The notes under the pieces were generated by a model that made no database searches, was not told where the DNA came from, and was given only the letters and a program-made list of their open reading frames with translations. The position numbers and the translations under genes were made by a program. From positions 1-47,513 of the forward strand of contig JAUUSE010000009.1 of the NCBI GenBank assembly GCA_030842085.1: DNA of 47,513 nt, written 5' to 3'. This document shows, in pieces, positions 6,680 to 15,476 of this stretch. Source of the stretch: Timburyella sp030842085. Its GTDB lineage: Bacteria; Bacillota; Clostridia; Oscillospirales; Acutalibacteraceae. Position 1 is the first letter of the stretch; each line of letters begins with the position of its first letter.

Positions 6680-7426
6680 ATGTTATATCTAATATATGAA
6701 AGCAGCTTTGAAGGTTTTTTAACAGCTGTTTTTGACGCCTTTTACCTTCGCCGCACCGATATACGTCTTCTGCCGGAGTGTGCAGAGCCGCCTTTGCTTT
6801 TTGACTGCCGCACAGTATATGCCGACTCCGGCAAGGCGATGCGTGTGCAAAAAGGCATAAAGCAGAAGCTCGGCACAAATACGCTTTGGACTATTTTTAC
6901 AGCATGGCTCTCGCATGAGGACAATATAGAAGATATACTGCTCTCTTATCTCCGGCTTGCATTTAAGCTGGGTGCCGACATAAGCAAAATGTCGCAAAAT
7001 GACGCCGTTTTTAAGGCAATATCAACCGCCGAACGGGTAAAAAGAGAAGCTCACCGCTTTAAAGAGTTTGTACGTTTTAAAAAGTATAAGGACATTTATG
7101 TTGCCGACATATTTCCTGATTTTGAAATTCTGCCGCTCATTGTCCGGCACTTTTCAGAGCGATTTAACGACCAAAATTTTATTATTAGGGACAAGCATTA
7201 TCATAAAGCGCTGATTTATTACGACAAAAGAGCGGCAATAGTGGATATTACGGAATTTTTGGATCCTGATGATATGAATGAGGACGAATTTGAAGATATG
7301 TGGAGAAAATATTACTCCGCCATGTGTATTGAAAGCCGCAAAAGTCGGCGCAGAATGCTTTCGTTTATGCCGCTTAAATATCACAGATATATGCCAGAAA
7401 AGCGGCCAGATTTTTCCGGAGAATAA
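6680..7426 (+). CDS. DUF4130-type DNA metabolism protein, partner of radical SAM protein
   Basis: The protein has 248 residues. It starts MLYLIYESSFEGFLTAVFDA, typical of the DUF4130 / probable DNA metabolism family that is encoded beside the radical SAM repair protein. Typical segments follow: KAMRVQKGIKQKLG at about 53-66, VKREAHRFKEFVRFK near 114-128, then YVADIFPDFEILPLIVRHFS and the closing pattern MWRKYYSAMCIESRK near 213-227. In many relatives this part is fused to a UDG-like domain; here it ends without one. A GAGGGTG ribosome site sits just before the ATG. It is probably co-regulated with the upstream radical SAM gene, although 538 bp separate them. Confidence 0.82.
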   Translation: MLYLIYESSFEGFLTAVFDAFYLRRTDIRLLPECAEPPLLFDCRTVYADSGKAMRVQKGIKQKLGTNTLWTIFTAWLSHEDNIEDILLSYLRLAFKLGADISKMSQNDAVFKAISTAERVKREAHRFKEFVRFKKYKDIYVADIFPDFEILPLIVRHFSERFNDQNFIIRDKHYHKALIYYDKRAAIVDITEFLDPDDMNEDEFEDMWRKYYSAMCIESRKSRRRMLSFMPLKYHRYMPEKRPDFSGE

Positions 7427-7607
7427 AAATATTAATAAAACAAAGTTCCGTTTTTAAATATAAATCAATTTATATATTATGTTAATTACTATATACTATT
7501 TAAACTGATAAAACACAATATATTAAGTTTATTTTTAATATTATGTAAATTAGAAACATTTTGTTTCGTATCGTAGACTTGCTAAAATTAAAAGGTATTA
7601 CGTTTGT

Positions 7608-7655
7608 CATCCGCACATTTATGCTCAACACACAAATGTGCGGATGTTTGTTTTG
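7608..7655 (+). terminator. Strong intrinsic terminator
   Basis: Perfect 13-bp arms at 7608-7620 and 7634-7646 are followed by TTTGTTTTG. It lies 181 bp downstream of the DUF4130 gene, and no other plus-strand gene intervenes. Confidence 0.8.
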
Positions 7656-7736
7656 CTCAAATTACATATGGAATTTTGTATAAAATTTCCGGTAAATATA
7701 GAGTTATATTCTAAAGTGAAAGCTTGTCTGTTTGCC

Positions 7737-7791
7737 TTGACAACATATTATCGTATTTTATAATTGATATGTCAATGATTGATATATCAAT
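7737..7791 (+). promoter_or_regulatory. marR promoter with tandem 14-bp operators
   Basis: The -35 TTGACA (7737-7742) and -10 TATAAT (7759-7764) are spaced 16 bp. Two dyads follow: ATTGATATGTCAAT (7763-7776, one mismatch) and ATTGATATATCAAT (7778-7791, perfect). They are offset by 15 bp and begin inside the -10. This is the layout expected for autorepression by a MarR dimer. Confidence 0.75.
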
Positions 7792-7806
7792 AAAGGTGTT
7801 GATAAG

Positions 7807-8247
7807 ATGGAAAACGGATTTTATTTAATGCTGTACAGGGTCTTTCATGCCCAGCGGCATTATCTTCGCCCGAAAGCCGCAAAAATTGGGTTAGGGACAG
7901 GTCAGCCAAAAATTTTGTCTTATTTATCGCAAAATGGGTGTGGAAGCCAGCGTGAAATTGCTGATTATTTCGAAATTGACCCTGCGGCGGTATGTCGTAT
8001 GATTGACCTAATGCAAAAAAGCGGAATGATATCAATACAGACGGACGACGCCGATAGGCGCTCGGATATTATAACACTCACTCCAAAAGGGCGCCGTGCC
8101 GGTGATGATTGGAAGCTCAGCTGTGATGAGGCGGAAAAAATTATGCTGCAGGGCTTCTCTGATGATGAAAAAAGGCAGTTTGCCGATTTTCTTGTGCGTT
8201 CCTACCGCAATCTGCGCGGCGCCGACGACTGCAGTGAATACTCATAG
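7807..8247 (+). CDS. MarR-family transcriptional regulator
   Basis: The protein has 146 residues. The winged helix reads SQNGCGSQREIADYFEIDPA, then AVCRMIDLMQKSGMI with wing TDDADRRSDIITLTPKGR, the MarR signature. The terminal helices form the dimer interface. A ribosome site AAAGGTG precedes the ATG at 7807. The promoter is covered by two dyads (7763-7791), so the protein most likely represses itself and the ABC exporter that follows (8339-11909). MarR repressors of drug exporters are usually released by small ligands; the ligand here is unknown. Confidence 0.9.
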   Translation: MENGFYLMLYRVFHAQRHYLRPKAAKIGLGTGQPKILSYLSQNGCGSQREIADYFEIDPAAVCRMIDLMQKSGMISIQTDDADRRSDIITLTPKGRRAGDDWKLSCDEAEKIMLQGFSDDEKRQFADFLVRSYRNLRGADDCSEYS

Positions 8248-8338
8248 CATGGGCCTTTAGGCGACGATTAGAACATTTATTGCATATGGCTAAATAAGGA
8301 AATATTGTTTATTCACTGCTTTGGGAGGCATAAATTTA

Positions 8339-10075
8339 ATGAAAGAGCTTAAACATCTTTTCAGCTACCTCGGCCGTTACCGCAAGGACCTTATTTTTGC
8401 GGCTCTTCTGCTGTTTGCCGAGACGGCCTTTGAGCTGATTATACCTGTGCTTATGGCGGACATAATAGACGTCGGCGTAACAAATCATGATATAGGATTT
8501 ATTCTGCACAAAGGCATACAAATGGCGCTTTGCGCGCTTGGTGCGCTTATAACTGGGCTTCTTTACGCAAGGTTTGTGGCGAGAGCTGCATATGGCCTTG
8601 GCGCAAATATACGCGAAGCGGAGTATAAGCGCGTGCAGGATTTCGCCTTTTCAAACCTCGACCATTTTGAGACTTCATCCCTTATAACCCGCATGACAAC
8701 CGACGTCACCGTTATTCAGAACGCCATAAACGGCGGACTTAGGCCGTTAGTGCGCGGTCCAGTTATGCTCATAATGGGCATTGCCCTATCGGTATATATG
8801 AACGCGAGGCTTTCGGTCGTATTTTTTGTCAGCACGCCGTTGCTCGCGCTTATACTTGTATTTATTGTGCGCAAGGTTGCGCCGATGTACCGCCGGCTTC
8901 AGAAGTCTATGGACCATCTAAACAACGTTGTGCAGGAGAACCTAACGGCTGTGCGCGCGGTTAAGGCGTTTGTCCGAGGTGAATATGAAGAGGAAAAATT
9001 TCAGAGCGTAAACGGCGAGCTTATGCAGACCAGCCAGCGCACTTTCCATTTTGCCGTGCTTAATCTGCCGGCCTTTCAGCTTATGATGTACACTGCGGCG
9101 GTGCTGATTATGTGGTTTGGCGGAAACATGATAATAAACAGCACTTTGCAGGTTGGCGAGCTCACCGGATTTTTGAGCTATGTGCTTCAGGTTATGAACT
9201 CACTTATGATGATTTCAAATGTATTTTTGCTGCTGACGCGCTCTTTAGCCAGCGCTCAGCGAATTAACGAAGTATTGAGTGAGCCGATAGCGCTTGTCTC
9301 ACCACCGGAAGCATGCACTGATATTCGCGACGGCAGCGTCGACTTTATAGGCGTCTCTTTTAAATATCACGAAGACGCTGAGGAATATGCATTATCAGAC
9401 GTTAATCTTCACATAGATGCCGGCCAGACTGTAGGAATTTTAGGCGGCACGGGTTCTGCTAAGACGACACTTGTCCAACTCATCCCGCGGCTGTACGACG
9501 CCAGCGTCGGCGAGGTGCATGTAGGCGGAAAAAATGTTAAAGATTATGACCTTTCATCCCTTAGAGACGCTGTGGGTATTGTTTTGCAGAAAAACGTCCT
9601 GTTTTCCGGCACTGTGCGCGAAAATCTGCTTTGGGGCAACGGCGAGGCCGACGACGAGACAATTTGGCAGGCCTGCAGGGCCGCCTGCGCCGACGAGTTC
9701 CTCAGCCGGATGCCCGGCGGTCTTGACGCTGATTTAGGTCAGGGCGGAGTTAATGTGTCCGGCGGGCAGAAGCAGCGTCTGTGCATAGCCAGAACACTGC
9801 TTAAAAAGCCAAAAATACTCATTTTCGATGATTCCACCAGCGCCGTCGACACCGCTACTGAAGCTAAAATAAGAAGTTCGCTCGCTGAAATATCCGATAT
9901 GACGAAAATCATAATTGCTCAGAGGGTAACCTCCGTAATAGACACCGACAAGATAATAATACTTGAAGATGGGCGCATACACGCTGTCGGCACTCATAAA
10001 GAGCTTCTGAAGAGCGACCCAATATATCAGGAAATATATTACTCTCAAATGAAAGGAGAAAAAGAAAATGCCTAA
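8339..10075 (+). CDS. ABC exporter half-transporter with degenerate ATPase site
   Basis: The protein has 578 residues from the ATG at 8339, behind GGGAGG at 8323-8328; the frame runs on to a TTG at 8321 that would destroy that site. Six membrane helices (about 15-320) are followed by a nucleotide-binding domain. Walker A is GGTGSAKT near 372-379, with Ala in place of the usual Gly. The signature is VSGGQKQR. Walker B is LIFDDS, where Asp replaces the catalytic Glu, and the H-loop His is replaced by Gln (IIAQRVTSV). These changes are typical of the degenerate half of heterodimeric multidrug exporters such as BmrC/LmrC types. The stop overlaps the start of the next gene by 8 bp. Confidence 0.9.
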   Translation: MKELKHLFSYLGRYRKDLIFAALLLFAETAFELIIPVLMADIIDVGVTNHDIGFILHKGIQMALCALGALITGLLYARFVARAAYGLGANIREAEYKRVQDFAFSNLDHFETSSLITRMTTDVTVIQNAINGGLRPLVRGPVMLIMGIALSVYMNARLSVVFFVSTPLLALILVFIVRKVAPMYRRLQKSMDHLNNVVQENLTAVRAVKAFVRGEYEEEKFQSVNGELMQTSQRTFHFAVLNLPAFQLMMYTAAVLIMWFGGNMIINSTLQVGELTGFLSYVLQVMNSLMMISNVFLLLTRSLASAQRINEVLSEPIALVSPPEACTDIRDGSVDFIGVSFKYHEDAEEYALSDVNLHIDAGQTVGILGGTGSAKTTLVQLIPRLYDASVGEVHVGGKNVKDYDLSSLRDAVGIVLQKNVLFSGTVRENLLWGNGEADDETIWQACRAACADEFLSRMPGGLDADLGQGGVNVSGGQKQRLCIARTLLKKPKILIFDDSTSAVDTATEAKIRSSLAEISDMTKIIIAQRVTSVIDTDKIIILEDGRIHAVGTHKELLKSDPIYQEIYYSQMKGEKENA

Positions 10076-11909
10076 TACCTCCAGCCGAAGCAGGCCTAAG
10101 AACTTGCTGCATACACTGCGCACACTCCTTTCATACATGGGACGGCATAAGCTGCTTCTCCTTGTAGTCGCCCTGCTCGTCACAATAAGCGCCGTGGCCA
10201 ATCTGCTCGGCACCTATATGATACGCCCGGTGGTAAACAACCTTACCTCCGGCGACATGCGCGCACTAATAACCGGCGTGCTTATCACCGCCGCGATATA
10301 TCTTGCCGGAGTGCTTTCGGCATACGGCTATACTCAGACAATGGTAAAAGCGGCGCAGAAAGTGCTCTTCGACATTCGCCGTGATTTGTTCGCGCATATT
10401 CAGAAGCTGCCGCTGAAATTTTTCGACAGCAGCCGCCACGGCGACATAATGAGCTATTTCACCAATGACGTTGACACAATATCCGATGCCTTAAACAACA
10501 GCTTTGCTATAGTAATTCAAAGCTTTATTCAGATTGTCGGCACGCTAATTATACTTTTTATACTCAACTGGCAGCTTTCGCTTTTTGTTGTTGTAGGATA
10601 TGCCTGCATGTTTATTTATATAATCTTCAGCGGGCGGCGCAGCAAGGCGTACTTTTCGCGCCAGCAGGAGTCTTTAGGCGATTTGGACGCATATATTGAG
10701 GAAATGGTAAGCGGCCAAAAGGTAGTAAAAATATTTAATCATGAGAAAGAAAATTTGGAGATATTCAGAAGCAAGAACGACAAGCTCCGCAAGGCGGGTA
10801 CCGGCGCGCAAAGCTATGCGGCGACCATGGTTCCGGCGGTGGTCAGCATATCATATATAAATTATGCGATTGTGGCGGTACTGGGCGGAATTATGGCGCT
10901 GCGCGGCATGACGGACGTCGGCGGTTTGGCAAGCTACTTAGTATTTGTGCGTCAGGCGGCAATGCCTATAAATCAGTTTACTCAGCAGAGCAACTTTCTG
11001 CTTGCAGCTTTGGCCGGTGCCGAGCGCGTATTTAATGCAATGGCTCTTAAGCCGGAAATAGACGACGGGAAAATACGCCTTACAAATGTAAAATATGAAA
11101 ACGGCAGGATAATCCCCTGCAGTCAAAAAACTGGGCAGTGGGCTTGGCAGAAGCCGGACGGCGAGCTTATACCGCTTAAGGGCGACGTCCGATTTAACCA
11201 TGTAACCTTTGGCTACGACGACGGTCATCCGATACTAAAGGATATAAGCCTCTATGCAAAGCCCGGACAAAAAATCGCCTTTGTCGGCTCTACCGGCGCC
11301 GGCAAAACTACTATAACCAATCTTATAAACCGATTTTACGATGTACAGGAAGGCGAGGTCCTCTACGACGGAATCGATGTAAAGGACATCCGTAAGGATG
11401 ACCTCAGGCGTTCGCTCAGCATAGTTTTACAAGATACGCATCTTTTTACCGGCACTATTGCCGACAACATACGCTTCGGAAAGCTTGGAGCAAGCCTTGA
11501 CGAGGTAAAGCAGGCGGCAAAAATAGCCAATGCCGACTCCTTTATACGTCGCCTGCCGCAGGGCTATGACACAATGGTGACGTCCGACGGCGCCAATCTC
11601 TCACAAGGACAGCGACAGCTTCTTGCAATAGCCCGCGCCGCTATAGCCGACCCGCCGGTGCTTATTTTGGATGAAGCAACCTCATCGATAGACACCCGCA
11701 CCGAAGCAATAATCGAAAAGGGCATGGACCAACTTATGGAGGGACGTACAGTTTTCGTAATAGCACATCGGCTTTCAACTGTGCGAAACGCCAATGCTAT
11801 CATAGTGCTTGAGCACGGCCAAATTGTGGAGCGCGGCGACCACGACGACCTTCTTGCTCAAAAGGGAGAATATTATCAGCTCTATAACGGTATGTTCGAG
11901 CTTTCATAA
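10068..11909 (+). CDS. ABC exporter half-transporter with intact ATPase site
   Basis: The protein has 613 residues. It has an N-terminal six-helix membrane domain (about 25-335) and a nucleotide-binding domain with Walker A STGAGKTT near 408-415, signature LSQGQRQ, Walker B VLILDEATS and H-loop VIAHRLSTV. All catalytic residues are present, complementing the degenerate partner upstream. The two form a heterodimeric type IV exporter, likely for drugs or peptides. A roughly 45-residue insert (about 345-380, rich in charged and Trp residues) precedes the nucleotide-binding domain. The start ATG overlaps the upstream stop (ATGCCTAA), giving coupled translation. The pair is under the MarR regulator at 7807. 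Confidence 0.9.
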   Translation: MPNTSSRSRPKNLLHTLRTLLSYMGRHKLLLLVVALLVTISAVANLLGTYMIRPVVNNLTSGDMRALITGVLITAAIYLAGVLSAYGYTQTMVKAAQKVLFDIRRDLFAHIQKLPLKFFDSSRHGDIMSYFTNDVDTISDALNNSFAIVIQSFIQIVGTLIILFILNWQLSLFVVVGYACMFIYIIFSGRRSKAYFSRQQESLGDLDAYIEEMVSGQKVVKIFNHEKENLEIFRSKNDKLRKAGTGAQSYAATMVPAVVSISYINYAIVAVLGGIMALRGMTDVGGLASYLVFVRQAAMPINQFTQQSNFLLAALAGAERVFNAMALKPEIDDGKIRLTNVKYENGRIIPCSQKTGQWAWQKPDGELIPLKGDVRFNHVTFGYDDGHPILKDISLYAKPGQKIAFVGSTGAGKTTITNLINRFYDVQEGEVLYDGIDVKDIRKDDLRRSLSIVLQDTHLFTGTIADNIRFGKLGASLDEVKQAAKIANADSFIRRLPQGYDTMVTSDGANLSQGQRQLLAIARAAIADPPVLILDEATSSIDTRTEAIIEKGMDQLMEGRTVFVIAHRLSTVRNANAIIVLEHGQIVERGDHDDLLAQKGEYYQLYNGMFELS

Positions 11910-12044
11910 ATTTATAATTATTATAAATTATGCTGTTTTTATAATCGATAATTGGTGTTTAAGCCATAGCTAAATATAAATTTCTCATAGAAAGTATCAA
12001 CAACTGCACCTTTAAGGGCAATTTAACCGTTTAACAAAACACAA

Positions 12045-12160
12045 AAAAACATCTACCGGCTTTAAGAGCGTAGTTTTAAGAAAAAAATAGAGGGACGGCC
12101 GTACGCCGTTCCCCATAAAAAGTTTCTTATCTCACCGCCCCATTACCGGTGGATGTTTTT
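12045..12160. repeat. Long-range inverted repeat enclosing a terminator
   Basis: Arms 12045-12059 and 12146-12160 pair over 15 bases with a single T:G step. They enclose the minus-strand terminator at 12083-12113 and the end of the small frame at 12132. It could be an RNA fold or the ends of a small element. Confidence 0.4.
12083..12113 (-). terminator. Intrinsic terminator, minus strand
   Basis: Arms 12092-12099 and 12105-12113 (GGGACGGC/GCCGTTCCC, one bulge) are followed on the minus strand by CTATTTTTTTCTT. It would end a transcript of the small frames at 12132-12405. Confidence 0.65.
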
Positions 12161-12269
12161 TATGCGGGGAAAGACCTAGCTCCTCACAGATACGTAAAAC
12201 GCATAATACGGTCTGCCAGCTGCGCTCAGACTGCTGCTTGCCGTCCGTGAACAGGCCGAGTTCACTCAT
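12132..12269 (-). CDS. Small ORF, 45 aa, relic or micro-gene
   Basis: The frame encodes 45 residues: MSELGLFTDGKQQSERSWQT, followed by a hydrophobic helix-like stretch (VLCVLRICEELGL) and a basic end. Codon use looks like real coding DNA. The ATG overlaps the stop of another minus-strand frame (12262-12405) in the arrangement ATGAGTGA, and an intrinsic terminator follows 20 bp after the stop. This is the layout of a small operon end, perhaps of a former mobile element. No family recognised; it may be silent. Confidence 0.4.
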   Translation of the reverse strand: MSELGLFTDGKQQSERSWQTVLCVLRICEELGLSPHKKHPPVMGR

Positions 12270-12405
12270 CCTCAGTTGTTCTCTTAATTCGTTCTTTCAA
12301 TTGCTTCGCAGTACATTTCGCTATGCGGCGGGCAAAATTGCCCGCCGCATCCGCGCAGCGTCCGCGGCACCAGAGACTGACTTCGATATTTCTATTTTCG
12401 CTCCT
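12262..12405 (-). pseudogene. 5'-truncated small frame with basic, Cys-containing product
   Basis: An open minus-strand frame of 47 codons follows an in-frame stop and has no ATG, GTG or TTG start near its beginning. It contains CRGRCADAAGNFARRI and ends KQLKERIKRTTEDE, a credible protein tail. A second frame starting at 12416 enters the same DNA and ends early, so a frameshift is possible. The 28-bp palindrome at 12323-12350 lies inside the frame. It is best viewed as a decayed gene upstream of the 45-aa frame. Confidence 0.35.
12323..12350. repeat. 28-bp GC-rich perfect palindrome
   Basis: Arms of 13 bp (12323-12335 and 12338-12350) with a 2-nt AA centre. On RNA it would be a very stable hairpin. 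There is no T-tail. It stands in a decayed coding frame. Confidence 0.6.
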
Positions 12406-12530
12406 CTATTTTTCATATTTATTTTGTGTGTGACAGAGACTATTTATGTAGTTCATACGCATCAGAATGCCCGCCTTATCGCTTAAGCTTTCCAAAACCA
12501 TGCGCCTAGCGTGTGGTTTTACTATACAAA

Positions 12531-12562
12531 AAAATCCGCAGTAATAATACTGCAGATTTTTT
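12531..12562. terminator. Bidirectional terminator
   Basis: Arms 12531-12542 and 12549-12560, with one mismatch, have A-rich and T-rich flanks on both sides. On the minus strand it lies about 90 bp beyond the cation exporter stop. A second imperfect hairpin (12494-12520) is adjacent. Confidence 0.65.
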
Positions 12563-12652
12563 ATATTAATAGCTTAAAACATTGGCCGAAAACATAATTT
12601 AGCTATAATTTTTAATAATATATAATGCTAAACATTATAGGAATCAGGGCAG

Positions 12653-13798
12653 CTAAGTATCCATAACCGCATTTGCTTTTACGATATATCCGGCAAATTC
12701 GCGCTTTACCCTTTCTTCAGCATCGCTTTCCAATACGTTTCTATCAAATTCTACGCCTACGGGTACAAATATGTCAAACAGCATTTTTTGCTGATCTTTA
12801 TATAGTCTAAAATCAACTATTGTCAAAGATGGATTTATGCTGCCTATTATCTCCTGCACCCGTGCCTTAACATCTAGCGTTTCTACGTCCTTCGTCCCTG
12901 TTGGGTCAATATGAATAAGTGCGTGAATGCCAAGCTTTAATTCTATCTCCTGCTCGCACATATCAACCATTTCATGGCACTCAACAAGCCCCATATCCTG
13001 CGGGACTACTGCGTGCAGGCTCGCAAATGCACGCCCTGCTCCATAGCTATGTATTGTCAGTCCGTGTATGTCGAGTATATTGTCATAAGACAGCGCTATC
13101 GCCTTAATTTTATCGGTTACATCCCTTGACGGAGGCTGGCCAATCAGTGGGTCCAGCGTCTCCTTAACTGATTTTACGCCCGTTACTATTATCATTACTG
13201 CAACGGCAAGACCTATATATGCATCAATATTTATATTAAATGCGTCAAACATTACAGATGATACGAGCACCGCGCCGGTGGCTATGCAATCCGTAAAACT
13301 GTCGGCCTTTGCCGCCTTAAGCGCCAAAGAGTTTATTTTTTTGCCGGTATATGCATATACGCAGCCCATTATCAGCTTTAAAACGATTGACAATATAAGG
13401 ACTACATATATCAGCACTCCTGTATCAAGCATTTCAGGGTGAAATATTTTCTCTACAGATGATTTTATAAGTTCAACGCCGACCAAAATAATTATCATCG
13501 ACACGGCCAGCGCCGACATGTATTCCATTCTTCCGTGGCCAAACGGATGCTCCTTATCAGCCGGACGCGACGCAAGCTTGAAGCCGAACAAAGTTATCAC
13601 AGAACTCCCGAAATCAGAGAGATTGTTAAAAGCATCCGCCATAACTGCAATTCCGCCGGATAATATTCCCGCTGCGAGCTTAGCGATAAAGAGCACAAAA
13701 TTTATTATCATGCCGAAAATTCCGGCTTTTATTCCATATGCCGAGCGTGTACCGTTTATATCTTTATTATTGTTGGCGGATTTCGTTTTATCAAGCAT
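12653..13798 (-). CDS. Cation diffusion facilitator, probably manganese exporter
   Basis: The protein has 381 residues. A cation diffusion facilitator fold is clear: six membrane helices in residues 20-225 and a cytoplasmic C-terminal domain. The metal site in helix 2 reads N58-x3-D62 (FNNLSD) and in helix 5 D166-x3-D170 (DSFTD). This NDDD pattern is the one described for manganese exporters of the MntE type, whereas zinc transporters usually carry His. HPFGHGR at 84-90 is a conserved family loop. Substrate is therefore inferred as Mn2+. The extended C-terminal part (about 290-381) is longer than in short homologues. The gene ends before the bidirectional terminator at 12531-12562. Confidence 0.85.
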   Translation of the reverse strand: MLDKTKSANNNKDINGTRSAYGIKAGIFGMIINFVLFIAKLAAGILSGGIAVMADAFNNLSDFGSSVITLFGFKLASRPADKEHPFGHGRMEYMSALAVSMIIILVGVELIKSSVEKIFHPEMLDTGVLIYVVLILSIVLKLIMGCVYAYTGKKINSLALKAAKADSFTDCIATGAVLVSSVMFDAFNINIDAYIGLAVAVMIIVTGVKSVKETLDPLIGQPPSRDVTDKIKAIALSYDNILDIHGLTIHSYGAGRAFASLHAVVPQDMGLVECHEMVDMCEQEIELKLGIHALIHIDPTGTKDVETLDVKARVQEIIGSINPSLTIVDFRLYKDQQKMLFDIFVPVGVEFDRNVLESDAEERVKREFAGYIVKANAVMDT

Positions 13799-13879
13799 AT
13801 TTTCACCTTAGTTTAATTGGAATATGGTAAAGGTTTGTCTGTAGTTATCATAAAATACTCTGAATTTGATAGGCAATGT

Positions 13880-14038
13880 TCACCGACGTTCACATATAAC
13901 ATATGCACAGCTGCCGCTAAGCATGGAAATAATTTTGCCTGCGGGCAGAGCTATGTTTTTCTGCACGCACCGCTTAACCGCAGCCACAGCCGCTTCTGCT
14001 TCGCAGGTGTATATCAATTTAGTGCCATTTTCACTCAT
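13880..14038 (-). CDS. Small hypothetical protein, 52 aa
   Basis: A complete minus-strand frame encodes 52 residues. It starts MSENGTKLIYTCEAEAAVAA, has four Cys (12, 24, 44, 49) and ends CERR. The ATG follows AAGGGCAATTG, a fair ribosome site. A six-codon frame (ATG near 14053, behind GGAGAT) ends just before it and could be a leader peptide. It lies 81 bp upstream of the manganese exporter in the same orientation, so co-transcription is possible. No family recognised. Confidence 0.45.
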   Translation of the reverse strand: MSENGTKLIYTCEAEAAVAAVKRCVQKNIALPAGKIISMLSGSCAYVICERR

Positions 14039-14282
14039 CAATTGCCCTTGCTTGACATGCTGTGCTAATCTCCTATATAAAAGCCTTTAAATATAATCCG
14101 CCGGTAAAGTTATATCCGGCTGGCTGTGCTATTACAATTGCTTTGCCGGCAGGTCGTTGCAGTCAGCTGTATCTATTTGCGTTATCTGCTTTGACATAGT
14201 AAAAGTATACATTATTTACATTAAGCGCAAAGAATTATAAAGCACATCAAAAAAAGAGAAGCGCATGATATGTTAAAAAATA

Positions 14283-15476
14283 TTACAGCTTGCCCTTTTT
14301 ACCGCCCAGCTTAATATCGCCGGAAAGTATGTTTGTGTCAAATGTGAAAGACAAATTAGACTTTCTGCGCGCCCTTGCAAAGGCCAAATCCACAAGTTCG
14401 TCAAGCAACTGAGTGTATGTAAGGCCGCTTTTTTCCCACAAATAAAATGAAAGTGAGCCGGGAATAGTATTTACCTCATTAAGATAAATTTTGTTTTCAT
14501 CCGCTGTATCAATTAAAAAATCAATACGAACAACGCCGCTGCCGCCTATAGCTTTAAAGGCCGCTTTGGCCACAGAGGCTATTTCCATCGATTTTTCTTC
14601 AGGCAAGTCTGCCGGAATAACACGCGACATAGACTCCATTCCCTTAGAGCCGCCCGTTTTTCCGCTTTTGCCGGACGACATATACTTATCCTCATAAGAA
14701 AGTATTTTGTCGCTCATAATCGGCTCTTCACACACCGACGCTCTGCACGACTGCGCGTCGCCCAGCACCGAGCAGTTAATTTCCCTTAAATGCTCTATCG
14801 CCGGCTCTACAAGTATGCGCACGGCAAAATTCATAGCGAGTTTTACAGCTTCCTTTAGCTCTTCCCTGCCGCTTGCCTTGCTTATGCCGACGCTGGAGCC
14901 TAAATTGACCGGCTTAACTATCACCGGATAACCAAGCTCTTTTTCTATCTGCTCGGTTATACTCTCTTCAGATTCTATCCACTCTTTGCCAAAAAAAGCA
15001 ATGTCGCTCAGTACAGGGACACCGCTCTGCCTCATAAGTTTTTTGCATATTTCCTTGTCCATACCTATTGCCGAAGCTGCTACAGAGCATCCGGCATACG
15101 GTATATCCAGCATTTCCAGCCAGCCCTGAAGCGTGCCGTCCTCGCAGTTTGTGCCATGCACAACCGGCAATACGACGTCTATTCTAAACAGCGCCTTTTT
15201 GCCGACCTTAACGCCCTTTTTCTCATATATATAAACGCCGTCGGTCTCACGTGTGACTATAACCCTTTTGCATTGCTTAAGCAGCGCAGGCATATTCTTA
15301 TAATTTGATATTTCCATTAAAGCGCTGCCGGTATAAAACCCGCCGTCTTTAGCAATGTAAATGGGTATTACATCGTATTTGGCTGTGTCCAGCGACTGCA
15401 TTGCCTGCACCGCGCTTATTATAGAAATCTCATGCTCGACGGAGCGGCCGCCGAACAGAACTGCCAAATTTATCAT
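14283..15476 (-). CDS. ddl: D-alanine--D-alanine ligase
   Basis: The protein has 397 residues from the ATG at 15476; the ATG at 15485 sits on top of the GGGGG ribosome site. It is an ATP-grasp ligase joining two D-Ala for peptidoglycan stem peptides. Seen are LFGGRSVEHEISIISA at the N-terminus, VVHGTNCEDGTLQGWLEML, ATP-grasp VIVKPVNLGSSVGI, and the metal-binding end LNEVNTIPGSLS. The omega loop carries EDKY, the Lys-Tyr pair of D-Ala-specific enzymes rather than the His of VanA-type D-Ala-D-Lac ligases. There is an unusual Gly/Ser/Lys-rich insert right after this loop. The tail past about residue 370 is longer than usual. It follows a MurF-like gene. Confidence 0.9.
   Translation of the reverse strand: MINLAVLFGGRSVEHEISIISAVQAMQSLDTAKYDVIPIYIAKDGGFYTGSALMEISNYKNMPALLKQCKRVIVTRETDGVYIYEKKGVKVGKKALFRIDVVLPVVHGTNCEDGTLQGWLEMLDIPYAGCSVAASAIGMDKEICKKLMRQSGVPVLSDIAFFGKEWIESEESITEQIEKELGYPVIVKPVNLGSSVGISKASGREELKEAVKLAMNFAVRILVEPAIEHLREINCSVLGDAQSCRASVCEEPIMSDKILSYEDKYMSSGKSGKTGGSKGMESMSRVIPADLPEEKSMEIASVAKAAFKAIGGSGVVRIDFLIDTADENKIYLNEVNTIPGSLSFYLWEKSGLTYTQLLDELVDLAFARARRKSNLSFTFDTNILSGDIKLGGKKGKL

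Noticed and set aside
7807..11909. Haem or cyd-type role for the MarR-linked ABC pair
   Set aside because: Asymmetric ATPase sites and MarR control fit drug exporters; nothing links it with the distant haem locus.
13817..14068. 83-aa plus-strand frame
   Set aside because: Opposite strand to a more convincing 52-aa frame with ribosome site; no protein-like features.
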